Notes: generated by a model not told the origin, from the sequence alone. A DNA stretch of 6,472 bases from Paracoccaceae bacterium (GCA_009922885.1 RFUP01000134.1:1-6472), one strand, 5' to 3'. Shown: positions 1 to 6,412, counted from the first letter of the stretch. Translations and numbers: made by a program.

Positions 1-96
1 GTGTCGGGCGCCTCGTGTTCAGGGGCCCCACGGGCCCGGTTTCACTCCGGGCGCGATTTATTGACCTGAGCCGGGAAAATCAAGCGTCTTTCACCG
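1..96. other. Intergenic edge region with GC-rich inverted repeats, no supported gene
   Basis: I see no convincing coding region here. Plus-strand frames close quickly, and no minus-strand ATG lies in the segment. It holds an 8-base palindrome GGGGCCCC (22-29) and a perfect 6-bp stem, GCCCGG at 34-39 and CCGGGC at 47-52, with a 7-base loop. The stem lies about 45 bases downstream of the minus-strand lipoprotein stop codon, so it could be part of a terminator for that gene. No T-tract follows the stem on the minus strand, and on the plus strand only a weak GATTTATT follows, so a classical intrinsic terminator is not supported. The tail of a gene beginning left of the window cannot be excluded. 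Confidence 0.35.
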
Positions 97-843
97 TTAT
101 CCCGCGCTTGGAGCCGCAGGCGGGTGCGGGGCCACTTCCGGCTCGAAAATCGTCTCGTCGGGCAGAAGCGGTTTAGCCGCGTCCTCGGTTTTCAGAAGCT
201 TTTTCTTCTTGGCAGCGGGGGTGGCGGGAGCCATTTCGACCTGCGGAATATCCTCTGTGATTTCAGGGACTTCCTCAACCGGAGCCGTTTTGCCCCCCTG
301 CGGCCCGCCGAACCATTTCTCTTCCGCCATCTGCTTGGCCATCCAGTTCTGGATTTCCTTGGCGGCATTGCTTGAAAGCGCGGCCATCTGCTCTTCCTTC
401 GACTGCGTCAGGCCAGACCCGAGGATCGATTTTCCGGACGCACTTTCGAGAATGGTGAGTTGATGCGGTTCGGAGTTGAGCTTGGCTTGCGCAGCATCAT
501 CCCAGACGGTGAGGTTGATGATCAGCACCGATTTCGGGCTGAGCACAATCGGAATGCCCGGTTCGGCCAAAACATAGCCCTCAACGGACACCCCGAGGTG
601 ATAGAGTTTCGAACCCAGATCATCGTAGCGGCGGAAACGCTCGTCGATGGCCGTGGTGAGCGCGGCTTTCCACTCCTCTTCGGTGGCCTCGCGGCTGACA
701 GGCCCCTTCACCATCTTCGGCGCAACCACAACATTATAGCCCAAGGCGAAATCGCCCAGCGGCACGGGGGCACGGCCCAGATCGTTGGAATTGGTGCAAG
801 CGGCCAAGGCCAGAACACAGAGAATCGCAAGGGATCGGAACAT
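97..843 (-). CDS. Predicted lipoprotein of unknown function
   Basis: This encodes a 248-residue protein that I do not recognise as a named family. The N-terminus is a short lipoprotein signal: M-F-R-S, a hydrophobic stretch at residues 5-14, and lipobox L13-A14-A15-C16. Cys16 would be lipidated and cleaved by signal peptidase II. Residue +2 is Thr, not Asp, which by the enterobacterial rule suggests outer-membrane sorting. Residues about 17-165 look like a compact mixed alpha/beta domain, including a hydrophobic strand V-L-I-I-N-L-T-V-W. The rest is a low-complexity Pro/Glu/Ala tail with a basic patch A-K-K-K-K-L-L-K, probably disordered. The start at 843 is fixed by the signal peptide; AAAGG (complement of 850-854) lies 6 bases before it. 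The frame stays open far upstream, antisense to the P450, but that part lacks protein-like character. It is divergent from the P450 gene, so it may share control with it. Lipidation is well supported; function is unknown. Confidence 0.85.
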   Translation of the reverse strand: MFRSLAILCVLALAACTNSNDLGRAPVPLGDFALGYNVVVAPKMVKGPVSREATEEEWKAALTTAIDERFRRYDDLGSKLYHLGVSVEGYVLAEPGIPIVLSPKSVLIINLTVWDDAAQAKLNSEPHQLTILESASGKSILGSGLTQSKEEQMAALSSNAAKEIQNWMAKQMAEEKWFGGPQGGKTAPVEEVPEITEDIPQVEMAPATPAAKKKKLLKTEDAAKPLLPDETIFEPEVAPHPPAAPSAG

Positions 844-912
844 GGGGCACCTTTCTTCTGGGCCTCCTTGGGATAGCGGCCAAAGCCCTCTGGTGCAATC
901 GCTGGCACCCGA

Positions 913-956
913 TTGAAGATCGCCTGCCCGTGCCCTAGCTTTGGGTGAAACGGAGG
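913..956 (+). promoter_or_regulatory. Candidate sigma70-type promoter and ribosome binding site of the P450 gene
   Basis: A -35-like TTGAAG (913-918) is followed after 17 bases by a -10-like TAGCTT (936-941). The first matches the TTGACA consensus at 4 of 6 positions, the second TATAAT at only 3 of 6. Transcription would begin near 948, leaving a short leader. The Shine-Dalgarno GGAGG at 952-956 is strong and sits 7 bases before the ATG at 964, which supports that start. The RBS is clear; the promoter is a pattern match only. Confidence 0.45.
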
Positions 957-963
957 TTTTGCC

Positions 964-2340
964 ATGGATGGCCCGATCGCTGCCGCAAGTGAAAGCCCCC
1001 TGCCCGCGCGCGTGCCTCTGGCAACAGAACCTCTGGGCATTCTCGGCAGCCTCAAGGCGGCGCGGCGCAATGTGCTCTCGATCCTGCCGGAAATCGCCAC
1101 GCGCCAGCCGATGGTGTCGGGCAAGACAGGCAAGCGCTGGCACATGGTGATGGATCCGGGCGCGCTTCGTCGCATCCTTTTGGAAAACCTCGACAATTAC
1201 CCGAAGTCCGATGTTACGAAGAACCTCCTGAAACCCGCGATTGGTGAAAGCCTCTTCATTGCGGAAGGCGCGCATTGGCGCTGGCAGCGCCGCGCCGCGG
1301 CCCCTGCCTTCACTCATCGCAACATCGCCAATCTCGCACCGATGATGAGCCTTGCCGCCGACCGCGCCACCGAACGGATCGCCATCGCCGGAGGCAAGCG
1401 CGCGGTGGATGTGGCCGCCGAAATGGTGACAACGACCTATGAAGTGATCTCGGATGTCACATTTTCGGGAGAACGCGGGCTCGACCGCGCCGCCGTGCAC
1501 CGCGCAATCGACGGCTATATCGCCGAAACCGGCAAGATCTCGCTCTTCGACATCCTGGGCCTGCCGACATGGGTGCCGCGCCCCGGCCGGATGATCGCGG
1601 GAAGCGCACTCAAGGAAATGAAACGTGTGGCCGATCACGCGGTCAATGCGCGGCGCGAGAGCGGGCCCAAACCCGTGCCCGATCTCTTGGACCTCCTCCT
1701 TGCCGGCGTCGACCCCGAAACCAAGCGCCAGATGAACACAGAGGAACTGCGCGACAATCTCCTCACCTTTATCGTCGCAGGCCATGAAACCACGGCTCTC
1801 ACGCTGGGATGGGCGCTCTATCTCGCGGCTTTCGACCCGGAGCGTCAGGCGCGCGCCCGCGAAGAGGCGCAAAGCGTTTTGAACGGGCGGACAGCCACCG
1901 CCGAGGATGTGCCGAACCTGCCCTATATCCGCGCCATCGTCGACGAAACGCTCCGGCTCTACCCGCCTGCCGCCCTCGTGAGCCGCACCGCCCAAAGCCC
2001 CGACACCCTCGGCGGGCGCGAAATCCGCGCAGGAGATACGGTGATGATCCCGATCTACACCCTGCACCGTCACAAGATGCTCTGGAGCGAACCCGACGCT
2101 TTCCGCCCCGAACGCTGGCTCGCGGCAGAAAAACCCGAACGCTACAGCTACCTGCCCTTCGGTGACGGCCCGCGCATCTGCATCGGCGCATCTTTCGCCC
2201 TGCAGGAATCGGTGATCATCCTCGCCACACTCCTCTCACGCTTCGCGTTCAGCCTTGTCCCAGGGCGCACACCCGATCCGGTGATGATCCTCACCCTTCG
2301 CCCCGAAGGCGGCGTCTGGCTGATGGCCAAACCCTTATGA
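964..2340 (+). CDS. Cytochrome P450
   Basis: This 458-residue protein is a complete cytochrome P450, a heme-thiolate monooxygenase that inserts one oxygen atom of O2 into an organic substrate using electrons from a redox partner. The hallmarks appear in order: helix-C W-x-x-x-R (W105 to R109) for a heme propionate; the helix-I oxygen-activation motif A272-G-H-E-T-T277; helix-K E328-T-L-R331; the PERF-type motif F380-R-P-E-R-W385; and the heme loop F399-G-D-G-P-R-I-C-I-G408, with Cys406 as the axial ligand. The E-T-L-R-L-Y-P-P segment and AGHETT resemble CYP102-heme-domain-like, fatty-acid-hydroxylase-type bacterial P450s, but the substrate cannot be read from sequence. There is no N-terminal membrane anchor, so a soluble cytoplasmic enzyme is expected. 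No reductase domain is fused and no ferredoxin gene is adjacent, so the electron donor is encoded elsewhere. It is transcribed divergently from the lipoprotein gene and converges on parC. The start has a good RBS. Confidence 0.95.
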   Translation: MDGPIAAASESPLPARVPLATEPLGILGSLKAARRNVLSILPEIATRQPMVSGKTGKRWHMVMDPGALRRILLENLDNYPKSDVTKNLLKPAIGESLFIAEGAHWRWQRRAAAPAFTHRNIANLAPMMSLAADRATERIAIAGGKRAVDVAAEMVTTTYEVISDVTFSGERGLDRAAVHRAIDGYIAETGKISLFDILGLPTWVPRPGRMIAGSALKEMKRVADHAVNARRESGPKPVPDLLDLLLAGVDPETKRQMNTEELRDNLLTFIVAGHETTALTLGWALYLAAFDPERQARAREEAQSVLNGRTATAEDVPNLPYIRAIVDETLRLYPPAALVSRTAQSPDTLGGREIRAGDTVMIPIYTLHRHKMLWSEPDAFRPERWLAAEKPERYSYLPFGDGPRICIGASFALQESVIILATLLSRFAFSLVPGRTPDPVMILTLRPEGGVWLMAKPL

Positions 2341-2414
2341 CTTTCTCTTTCGGAAATATCCTCGGGGGGTGAATGCCGCAGGCAGAGGGGGGCAGACAGC
2401 CCCCCTTTATCCCG
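2341..2414. repeat. Compound intergenic element resembling a recurrent Rhodobacteraceae sequence
   Basis: The whole 74-bp gap has a modular layout: a pyrimidine-rich CTTTCTCTTTC, then GGAAATATCCTCGGGGGG, then a small TGCC/GGCA hairpin, then the G6/C6 terminator stem. From memory, elements reading approximately AAATATCC-C-GGGGG followed by a GGGGGC-AGA-AGCCCCC hairpin occur at many gene ends in Rhodobacteraceae genomes. Only one copy is visible here, so repetition cannot be shown from this window. If correct, it is a dispersed, terminator-associated repeat. Confidence 0.4.
2364..2410 (+). terminator. Intrinsic terminator with G6/C6 stem between the P450 gene and parC
   Basis: A stem of GGGGGG (2387-2392) and CCCCCC (2400-2405), extended by an A-T pair (2386/2406), encloses a 7-base loop CAGACAG and is followed by TTTAT. 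This is a good rho-independent terminator for the plus-strand P450 gene. Read on the minus strand the stem is the same but the trailing run is only TCT, so it may stop parC transcription less efficiently. A smaller hairpin TGCC-GCA-GGCA (2374-2384) precedes it. A second G6 run (2364-2369) could compete for the same C6 run, giving an alternative fold. Confidence 0.75.
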
Positions 2415-4724
2415 TCAGTTGAACTTGTTGTCGCGCGGGAAGCCGCGCGGGGCCATCCGTCCGGCGCTGGCGCGTTTGCCGAGCCATTCGTCCAGCTCGG
2501 TCTCGCTGCGCGTGCGGCCTGCCGGGTCTTTCCAGCTGAGGCCCTCGGCCAGCGCAAAGGTGGTGGCATCCGAAAGCCCGCCGTCTTTGAACTTCATCAG
2601 GCGCACGCCCTTGCCCCGGCCCATTTCGGGGAGTTCTTCCAAGGGGAAGACCAGCACTTTGCGGTTTTCGCCCACGCATGCCACGTGATCGCCTGTAACG
2701 GGGCGGCAGACGAGAGCGCGCACGCCGTCGCCGAGGTTCAGCACCTGTTTGCCCGTGCGTGTTTGCGCCACAACCTCGTCTTCCGGCACCACGAAACCGT
2801 CGCCCGCGGACGAGGCCACAAGCAGTTTCCGGCCTGCCTGATGCGCGAAGATGTCGAGGATCTGGGCTTCGTTCGGCAGATCCACCATCAGGCGCAGGGG
2901 TTCGCCCATGCCGCGCCCGCCGGGGAGGTTGGCGGCTTGGACCGTATAGAACCGCCCTGTGGAGGCGAAGATCAGCAGTTTGTCGGTGGTTTCGGCGTGG
3001 AAAGCGAAGGCGGGGCCGTCGCCGTCCTTGAACTTCTGTTCCGCCGCCAGATCGATATGGCCCTTCATCGCGCGGACCCAGCCCATTTGCGAGCAGATCA
3101 CGGTGATGGGTTCGCGTTCGATCATCGCTTCAAGCGGCACGTCTTCAACCACGCCCGCCTCGGCAAAGGCAGTGCGACGGGCACCGCCGGGGGCGTCTTT
3201 GCCGAATTGCTTGCGCACCTCGCGCAGCTCGTCGGAAATGCGGCCCCATTGCAGGCGGGGATCGTCGAGCAGGTCTTCGAGGCCCGCGCGTTCTTCCATG
3301 AGGGCGTCGCGCTCGCGGTTCAGTTCCATTTCCTCAAGGCGGCGCAGAGAGCGCAGGCGCATGTTGAGGATGGCTTCGGCCTGCACTTCGGTAAGTTCAC
3401 CCTCGCCTTTTGCGGGCAGGGGCGAGAGGTAATCCTTCTCGTTCGTCGCCCGCACATGGCTCTTGCCCCAGTCTTCGGCCATGAGGGCCTCTTTGGGGGC
3501 GTCGTCGTAGCGGATGATGTCGATCACGCGGTCGAGGTTCAGGAAGGCGATGATCAGGCCTTCGAGCACTTCCAGACGGTGGTCGATCTTCTCCATCCGG
3601 TGGCGCGAGCGGCGCAAGAGCACTTCGCGGCGGTGATCGAGGAAGGCGCGCAGCACTTCTTTCAGCGAGCAGACTTTCGGCGTCAGCCCGTCGATCAGCA
3701 CGTTCATGTTGAGCGAGAAGCGGATTTCCAGATCGGAATTGCGGAAGAGCATGCCCATGAGCATGTCGGGTTCCACAGTGCGGGCGCGCGGTTCGAGCAC
3801 GATGCGCACATCCTCGGCGCTTTCATCGCGCACATCGGCGAGGGCGGGCACTTTCTTGGTCTGGATCACTTCCGCGAGGCGCTCGATCAACTTCGATTTC
3901 TGCACCTGATAGGGGATTTCCGTGACCACGATCTGCCACTGGCCGCGCCCCAGATCCTCGACCTCCCATTTCGCCCGAAGCCTGAAAGATCCGCGCCCCG
4001 TGCGATAGGTTTCGGCAATGCTTTCAGGCGGTTCGACGATCACGCCGCCCGTCGGGAAATCGGGGCCGGGCACGTATTGCAGAAGCGTTTCATCGCGCGC
4101 ATCGGGGGATTTGATGAGATGCAGGCAGGCCGCCACCAATTCATCGAGGTTATGAGGTGGAATATTGGTGGCCATCCCCACGGCGATCCCCGAGGAGCCG
4201 TTGGCCAGAAGGTTCGGGAAGGCGGCGGGCAGCACGATGGGTTCGCGCAGCGTGCCATCATAGTTGGGGCGGAAATCGACAGAATCCTCGTCGAGCCCCA
4301 CAAGAAGCGCTTCGGCGGCAGCGGTGAGGCGCGCTTCGGTGTAACGCGAGGCGGCGGGGTTATCGCCGTCGATATTGCCGAAGTTGCCTTGGCCGTCGAC
4401 GAGCGGGTAGCGGACGTTGAAATCCTGCGCGAGGCGGGCCATCGCGTCGTAGATCGCGGCATCGCCATGCGGGTGGTAGTTGCCCATCACGTCGCCGGAA
4501 ATCTTCGCCGATTTCCGGAAGCCCCCGCTTGAGGCCAGCCGCAATTCCCGCATCGCAAAGAGAATGCGGCGGTGCACCGGCTTCATCCCGTCGCGGGCAT
4601 CCGGCAGGGCGCGGTGCATGATCGTCGAGAGCGCATAGGTCAGGTAGCGCTCGCCAATCGCGCGGCGGAGGGGTTCGGAGACCAGCGACGGCAGGCCCGC
4701 TTCTTCATCGAAAAGATCGCTCAT
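2415..4724 (-). CDS. parC: DNA topoisomerase IV subunit A
   Basis: This 769-residue protein is the DNA-breaking and rejoining subunit of topoisomerase IV (A2B2 with ParE), which unlinks daughter chromosomes. The N-terminal domain carries K-P-V-H-R-R-I-L-F-A-M, the quinolone region H84-P-H-G-D-A-A-I-Y-D93, D-G-Q-G-N-F-G, and the catalytic R127-Y128 pair; Tyr128 forms the covalent 5'-phosphotyrosyl bond. The tower and coiled-coil region follow, including L-T-E-V-Q-A-E-A-I-L-N-M-R-L-R. The C-terminal beta-pinwheel holds only degenerate GyrA-box-like segments, G602-G-R-G-M-G-E608 and E700-M-G-R-G-K-G706. The absence of a true GyrA box and a length near E. coli ParC (752), not GyrA (about 875), favour ParC. 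I chose M-S-D-L-F-D-E-E at 4724; an in-frame TTG at 4760 would add 12 unconvincing residues. Neither start has a good Shine-Dalgarno: GGGAG lies 17 bases upstream of the ATG. The gene ends facing the P450 gene. Confidence 0.96.
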   Translation of the reverse strand: MSDLFDEEAGLPSLVSEPLRRAIGERYLTYALSTIMHRALPDARDGMKPVHRRILFAMRELRLASSGGFRKSAKISGDVMGNYHPHGDAAIYDAMARLAQDFNVRYPLVDGQGNFGNIDGDNPAASRYTEARLTAAAEALLVGLDEDSVDFRPNYDGTLREPIVLPAAFPNLLANGSSGIAVGMATNIPPHNLDELVAACLHLIKSPDARDETLLQYVPGPDFPTGGVIVEPPESIAETYRTGRGSFRLRAKWEVEDLGRGQWQIVVTEIPYQVQKSKLIERLAEVIQTKKVPALADVRDESAEDVRIVLEPRARTVEPDMLMGMLFRNSDLEIRFSLNMNVLIDGLTPKVCSLKEVLRAFLDHRREVLLRRSRHRMEKIDHRLEVLEGLIIAFLNLDRVIDIIRYDDAPKEALMAEDWGKSHVRATNEKDYLSPLPAKGEGELTEVQAEAILNMRLRSLRRLEEMELNRERDALMEERAGLEDLLDDPRLQWGRISDELREVRKQFGKDAPGGARRTAFAEAGVVEDVPLEAMIEREPITVICSQMGWVRAMKGHIDLAAEQKFKDGDGPAFAFHAETTDKLLIFASTGRFYTVQAANLPGGRGMGEPLRLMVDLPNEAQILDIFAHQAGRKLLVASSAGDGFVVPEDEVVAQTRTGKQVLNLGDGVRALVCRPVTGDHVACVGENRKVLVFPLEELPEMGRGKGVRLMKFKDGGLSDATTFALAEGLSWKDPAGRTRSETELDEWLGKRASAGRMAPRGFPRDNKFN

Positions 4725-4772
4725 GGCAGGGGTGATAGTGGCTCCCAGCGCACCGGGCAAGAGGCGGCAATC

Positions 4773-4839
4773 AGTCGGGAACCCGATCTGAGTTTGAGGC
4801 CTTGATGCAACAGGGAAAGCAAGTCGGGTTTTCCCCGAT
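4773..4839. promoter_or_regulatory. Two copies of an inverted repeat with identical arms in the parC/SH3 divergent gap
   Basis: Copy one is AGTCGGG-AA-CCCGAT (4773-4787) and copy two is AGTCGGG-TTTTC-CCCGAT (4822-4839). The left arms are identical, as are the right arms; TCGGG and CCCGA are perfectly complementary in each. The left arms begin 49 bases apart. The pair could be operator half-sites for a dimeric regulator acting on parC, the SH3 gene or both, or small hairpins in the leader RNA. The repeats are seen directly; any regulatory role is inferred. Chance occurrence in GC-rich DNA remains possible. Confidence 0.4.
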
Positions 4840-4850
4840 GTAAATACCTA

Positions 4851-4874
4851 CCGAATCGGATAGAATCATATCCG
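4851..4874. promoter_or_regulatory. Inverted repeat and possible promoter element upstream of the SH3 gene
   Basis: CGGATA (4857-4862) and TATCCG (4869-4874) form perfect 6-base arms around a 6-base spacer. An overlapping short palindrome CCGA-A-TCGG occupies 4851-4859. TAGAAT at 4861-4866 matches the -10 consensus at 5 of 6 positions on the plus strand; TATGAT (complement of 4865-4870) does so on the minus strand. No convincing -35 box is paired with either. The site lies 37-60 bases before the SH3 start, a sensible place for a promoter with an overlapping operator. Confidence 0.35.
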
Positions 4875-4910
4875 TCTGCTACTGTTACCGAGTGCTCTGG
4901 GGGGCCGCCG

Positions 4911-5483
4911 ATGAAACTTTACGTCCCGGCGACGTTCGCTTTTCTTTTTGTTGCGTTTTACCAACTTTCCGGCGGGAGCGACTATGTTCCGCGCGACGGA
5001 TCGCGACAGGCAGAGGCGCAAAAGCAGCGCGTCACACGAGTGGCCGAGGCGAGATCCGTCATCGCGCCAGTGGCCTCCACCAAGAACCGCGCCGAGGCGG
5101 GAGAAGCGGTCGTCACGCGCGCTTCGCTGGATCTGAGCTCGGTTGCCACGAGCGCGCCGGCGAAGGCTGAAGCGGTGGAGCTTCCCAAGGTGCAACCGAT
5201 TGCGCGGGTGACTTTGCTGACGGATCCGGTTGCCGCACCTGTAACCGTGCGTGCGCGCCCCGAAATGGCACCGAAAGCGAAAGACGTGCGCACGATCCTG
5301 AAATCGCGGGTGAATATGCGGATGGGGCCGGGCACCTCCTTCAATGTGCTGACAAAGGTCGATCAGGGCATGGAAGTGGAAGTGCTGCAAGAGCCGGGCA
5401 ATGGCTGGATGAAGCTGCGCATCGTTGAAACCGGCAAAGTGGGCTGGATGTCAGCAGGCCTCGTGAGCGCGGCCGCGAACTGA
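4911..5483 (+). CDS. Membrane-anchored or exported bacterial SH3-domain protein
   Basis: This 190-residue protein starts with one Lys and a hydrophobic stretch at about residues 3-19, so it is either anchored by an N-terminal helix or secreted. There is no lipobox cysteine. Residues about 23-130 form an Ala/Val/Arg/Lys-rich, low-complexity linker, probably extended. Residues 134-186 match a bacterial SH3 (SH3_3-type) domain: V-N-M-R-M-G-P-G-T-S-F, then G-M-E-V-E-V-L, then G-N-G-W166-M-K-L-R, ending G-W179-M-S-A-G-L-V. Such domains often bind cell-wall peptides or periplasmic protein partners; the ligand here is unknown. No catalytic domain accompanies it. The ATG at 4911 follows a G-run (4899-4904) that can act as a weak ribosome binding site. 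The SDR gene begins 35 bases after its stop codon, so the two are probably cotranscribed. Confidence 0.85.
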   Translation: MKLYVPATFAFLFVAFYQLSGGSDYVPRDGSRQAEAQKQRVTRVAEARSVIAPVASTKNRAEAGEAVVTRASLDLSSVATSAPAKAEAVELPKVQPIARVTLLTDPVAAPVTVRARPEMAPKAKDVRTILKSRVNMRMGPGTSFNVLTKVDQGMEVEVLQEPGNGWMKLRIVETGKVGWMSAGLVSAAAN

Positions 5484-5518
5484 TTGCAAAACGCGCCAAA
5501 ACTGGCCATTGAGAGCGC

Positions 5519-6346
5519 ATGAAACGCTCCATTCTCATCACGGGATGCTCGTCGGGCATCGGATATGACGCCGCGCACGGTATGCGGGCCGCAGGCTGGC
5601 GCGTGTTTGCCGCCTGCCGCCGCGAAGAAGACTGCGCGCGCCTGAAGGCGGAAGGGTTCGAGAGCCCGCGCATCGACTATTCCGATGAAGCAAGCCTCGA
5701 AACAGGACTGGCCGAAGTGCTGGCAGCCACGGGCGGAACGCTGGATGCACTCTTCAACAACGGGGCCTATGCTTGCCCCGGTGCGGCCGAAGACCTGCCA
5801 CGCGGTGCCTTGCGCGAAATCTTCGAGGCGAATGTGTTCGGCTGGCACGACCTGACCCGCCGCGTCATCCCGGTGATGCGCGCACAAGGCCACGGGCGGA
5901 TCGTGAACTGTTCCTCGGTTCTGGGCCTCGTCGCAGCCCCATGGCGAGCGGCTTACGTGTCGACGAAATATGCGCTGGAAGGCCTGACTGACACACTCCG
6001 CATCGAGATGCGCGACACGCCGATCAAGGTGATCCTGATCGAGCCGGGCCCGGTGACAAGCAAGATCCGGATGAAATCCATCGCGCATTTCGAGCGGTGG
6101 ATCGACTGGCAGAACAGCCCGCGGCGCGCCCAATACGAGGCGAGCCTCCTGAAGCGGCTCTACGAGTCGCGCGGGCCCGACAAGTTCGAACTCCCCCCGT
6201 CGGCAGTGACCGCGAAACTCCTCCGCGCGCTCACAGCGGCCAATCCCGCGCCACGCTATTACGTCACCACCCCCACCTACCTGATGGGCGCGCTCCGCCG
6301 CCTCTTGCCAAGCCGCACCCTGGATTGGCTGATCGCGAAAGGCTGA
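5519..6346 (+). CDS. Short-chain dehydrogenase/reductase (classical SDR) family oxidoreductase
   Basis: This 275-residue enzyme has a Rossmann fold for NAD(P)(H). The cofactor motif is T8-G-C-S-S-G-I-G15 after the first beta strand. The usual NNAG is replaced by N80-N-G-A-Y84. The catalytic tetrad is intact: N105 (in A-N-V-F-G), S133 (in N-C-S-S-V-L-G), Y146 and K150 (Y-V-S-T-K). E-P-G-P-V-T-S follows the active site, as in classical SDRs. The C-terminal part, after about residue 185, carries Y-Y-V-T-T-P-T-Y and a hydrophobic basic tail, a pattern I know from a widespread proteobacterial SDR subgroup of uncertain substrate. Basic residues after the second beta strand (C-R-R) hint at a preference for NADP(H); this is inference. 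The start at 5519 has only a weak GAGAG nearby, but lies right before the cofactor motif. It follows the SH3 gene by 35 bases, suggesting an operon. Confidence 0.93.
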   Translation: MKRSILITGCSSGIGYDAAHGMRAAGWRVFAACRREEDCARLKAEGFESPRIDYSDEASLETGLAEVLAATGGTLDALFNNGAYACPGAAEDLPRGALREIFEANVFGWHDLTRRVIPVMRAQGHGRIVNCSSVLGLVAAPWRAAYVSTKYALEGLTDTLRIEMRDTPIKVILIEPGPVTSKIRMKSIAHFERWIDWQNSPRRAQYEASLLKRLYESRGPDKFELPPSAVTAKLLRALTAANPAPRYYVTTPTYLMGALRRLLPSRTLDWLIAKG

Positions 6347-6364
6347 GACGTTTTAGCAGTTCGC

Positions 6365-6412
6365 TTTTCGCGCCCCCTGCCCTACATCTGCCCCGAAATC
6401 CGGACGAAGGGA
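6365..6412 (+). promoter_or_regulatory. Ribosome binding site and possible promoter of the downstream small membrane protein gene
   Basis: AAGGGA at 6407-6412 lies 7 bases before the ATG at 6420 and is a good Shine-Dalgarno. A -10-like TACATC at 6383-6388 stands in the 73-base gap, but only poor -35 candidates precede it (for example TTCGCT at 6360-6365, 17-base spacing). An internal promoter is therefore possible but weakly supported; readthrough from the SDR gene is equally likely. Confidence 0.35.

Noticed and set aside
1..70. Short plus-strand open frames at the window edge as the tail of an upstream gene
   Set aside because: All are too short, with no recognisable motif or protein-like pattern, so they can be neither supported nor excluded.
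844..2073. Minus-strand reading frame continuous with the lipoprotein gene and antisense to the P450 gene, which would give a 658-residue protein
   Set aside because: The lipoprotein signal starts at 843 with its own RBS. The upstream part is Arg/His/Gly/Ala-rich, typical of the antisense of a GC-rich gene, and overlaps a well-supported P450.
2373..4532. 719-codon plus-strand open frame antisense to parC
   Set aside because: Its His/Ala/Phe/Gly/Arg-rich composition is the usual shadow of a GC-biased coding strand. ParC on the other strand has unmistakable motifs throughout.
2415..4724. Reading the topoisomerase as GyrA
   Set aside because: The D-G-Q-G-N-F-G-N-I-D-G-D segment is GyrA-like, but the length is near ParC and the canonical QRRGGKG GyrA box is absent; this segment is, as I recall, usual in alphaproteobacterial ParC.
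4725..4760. N-terminal extension of ParC from TTG at 4760
   Set aside because: The 12 extra residues are not typical of ParC, there is no RBS, and the ATG at 4724 begins a plausible M-S-D-L-F-D-E-E terminus.
5756..5770. NNGAY instead of NNAG in the SDR as a sign of a broken enzyme
   Set aside because: The catalytic tetrad and cofactor motif are intact, and NNGAY is, as I recall, normal in this SDR subgroup.
5363..6133. 256-codon minus-strand frame overlapping the SH3 and SDR genes
   Set aside because: It is antisense to the intact SDR catalytic motifs and has shadow-like composition with no recognisable domain.
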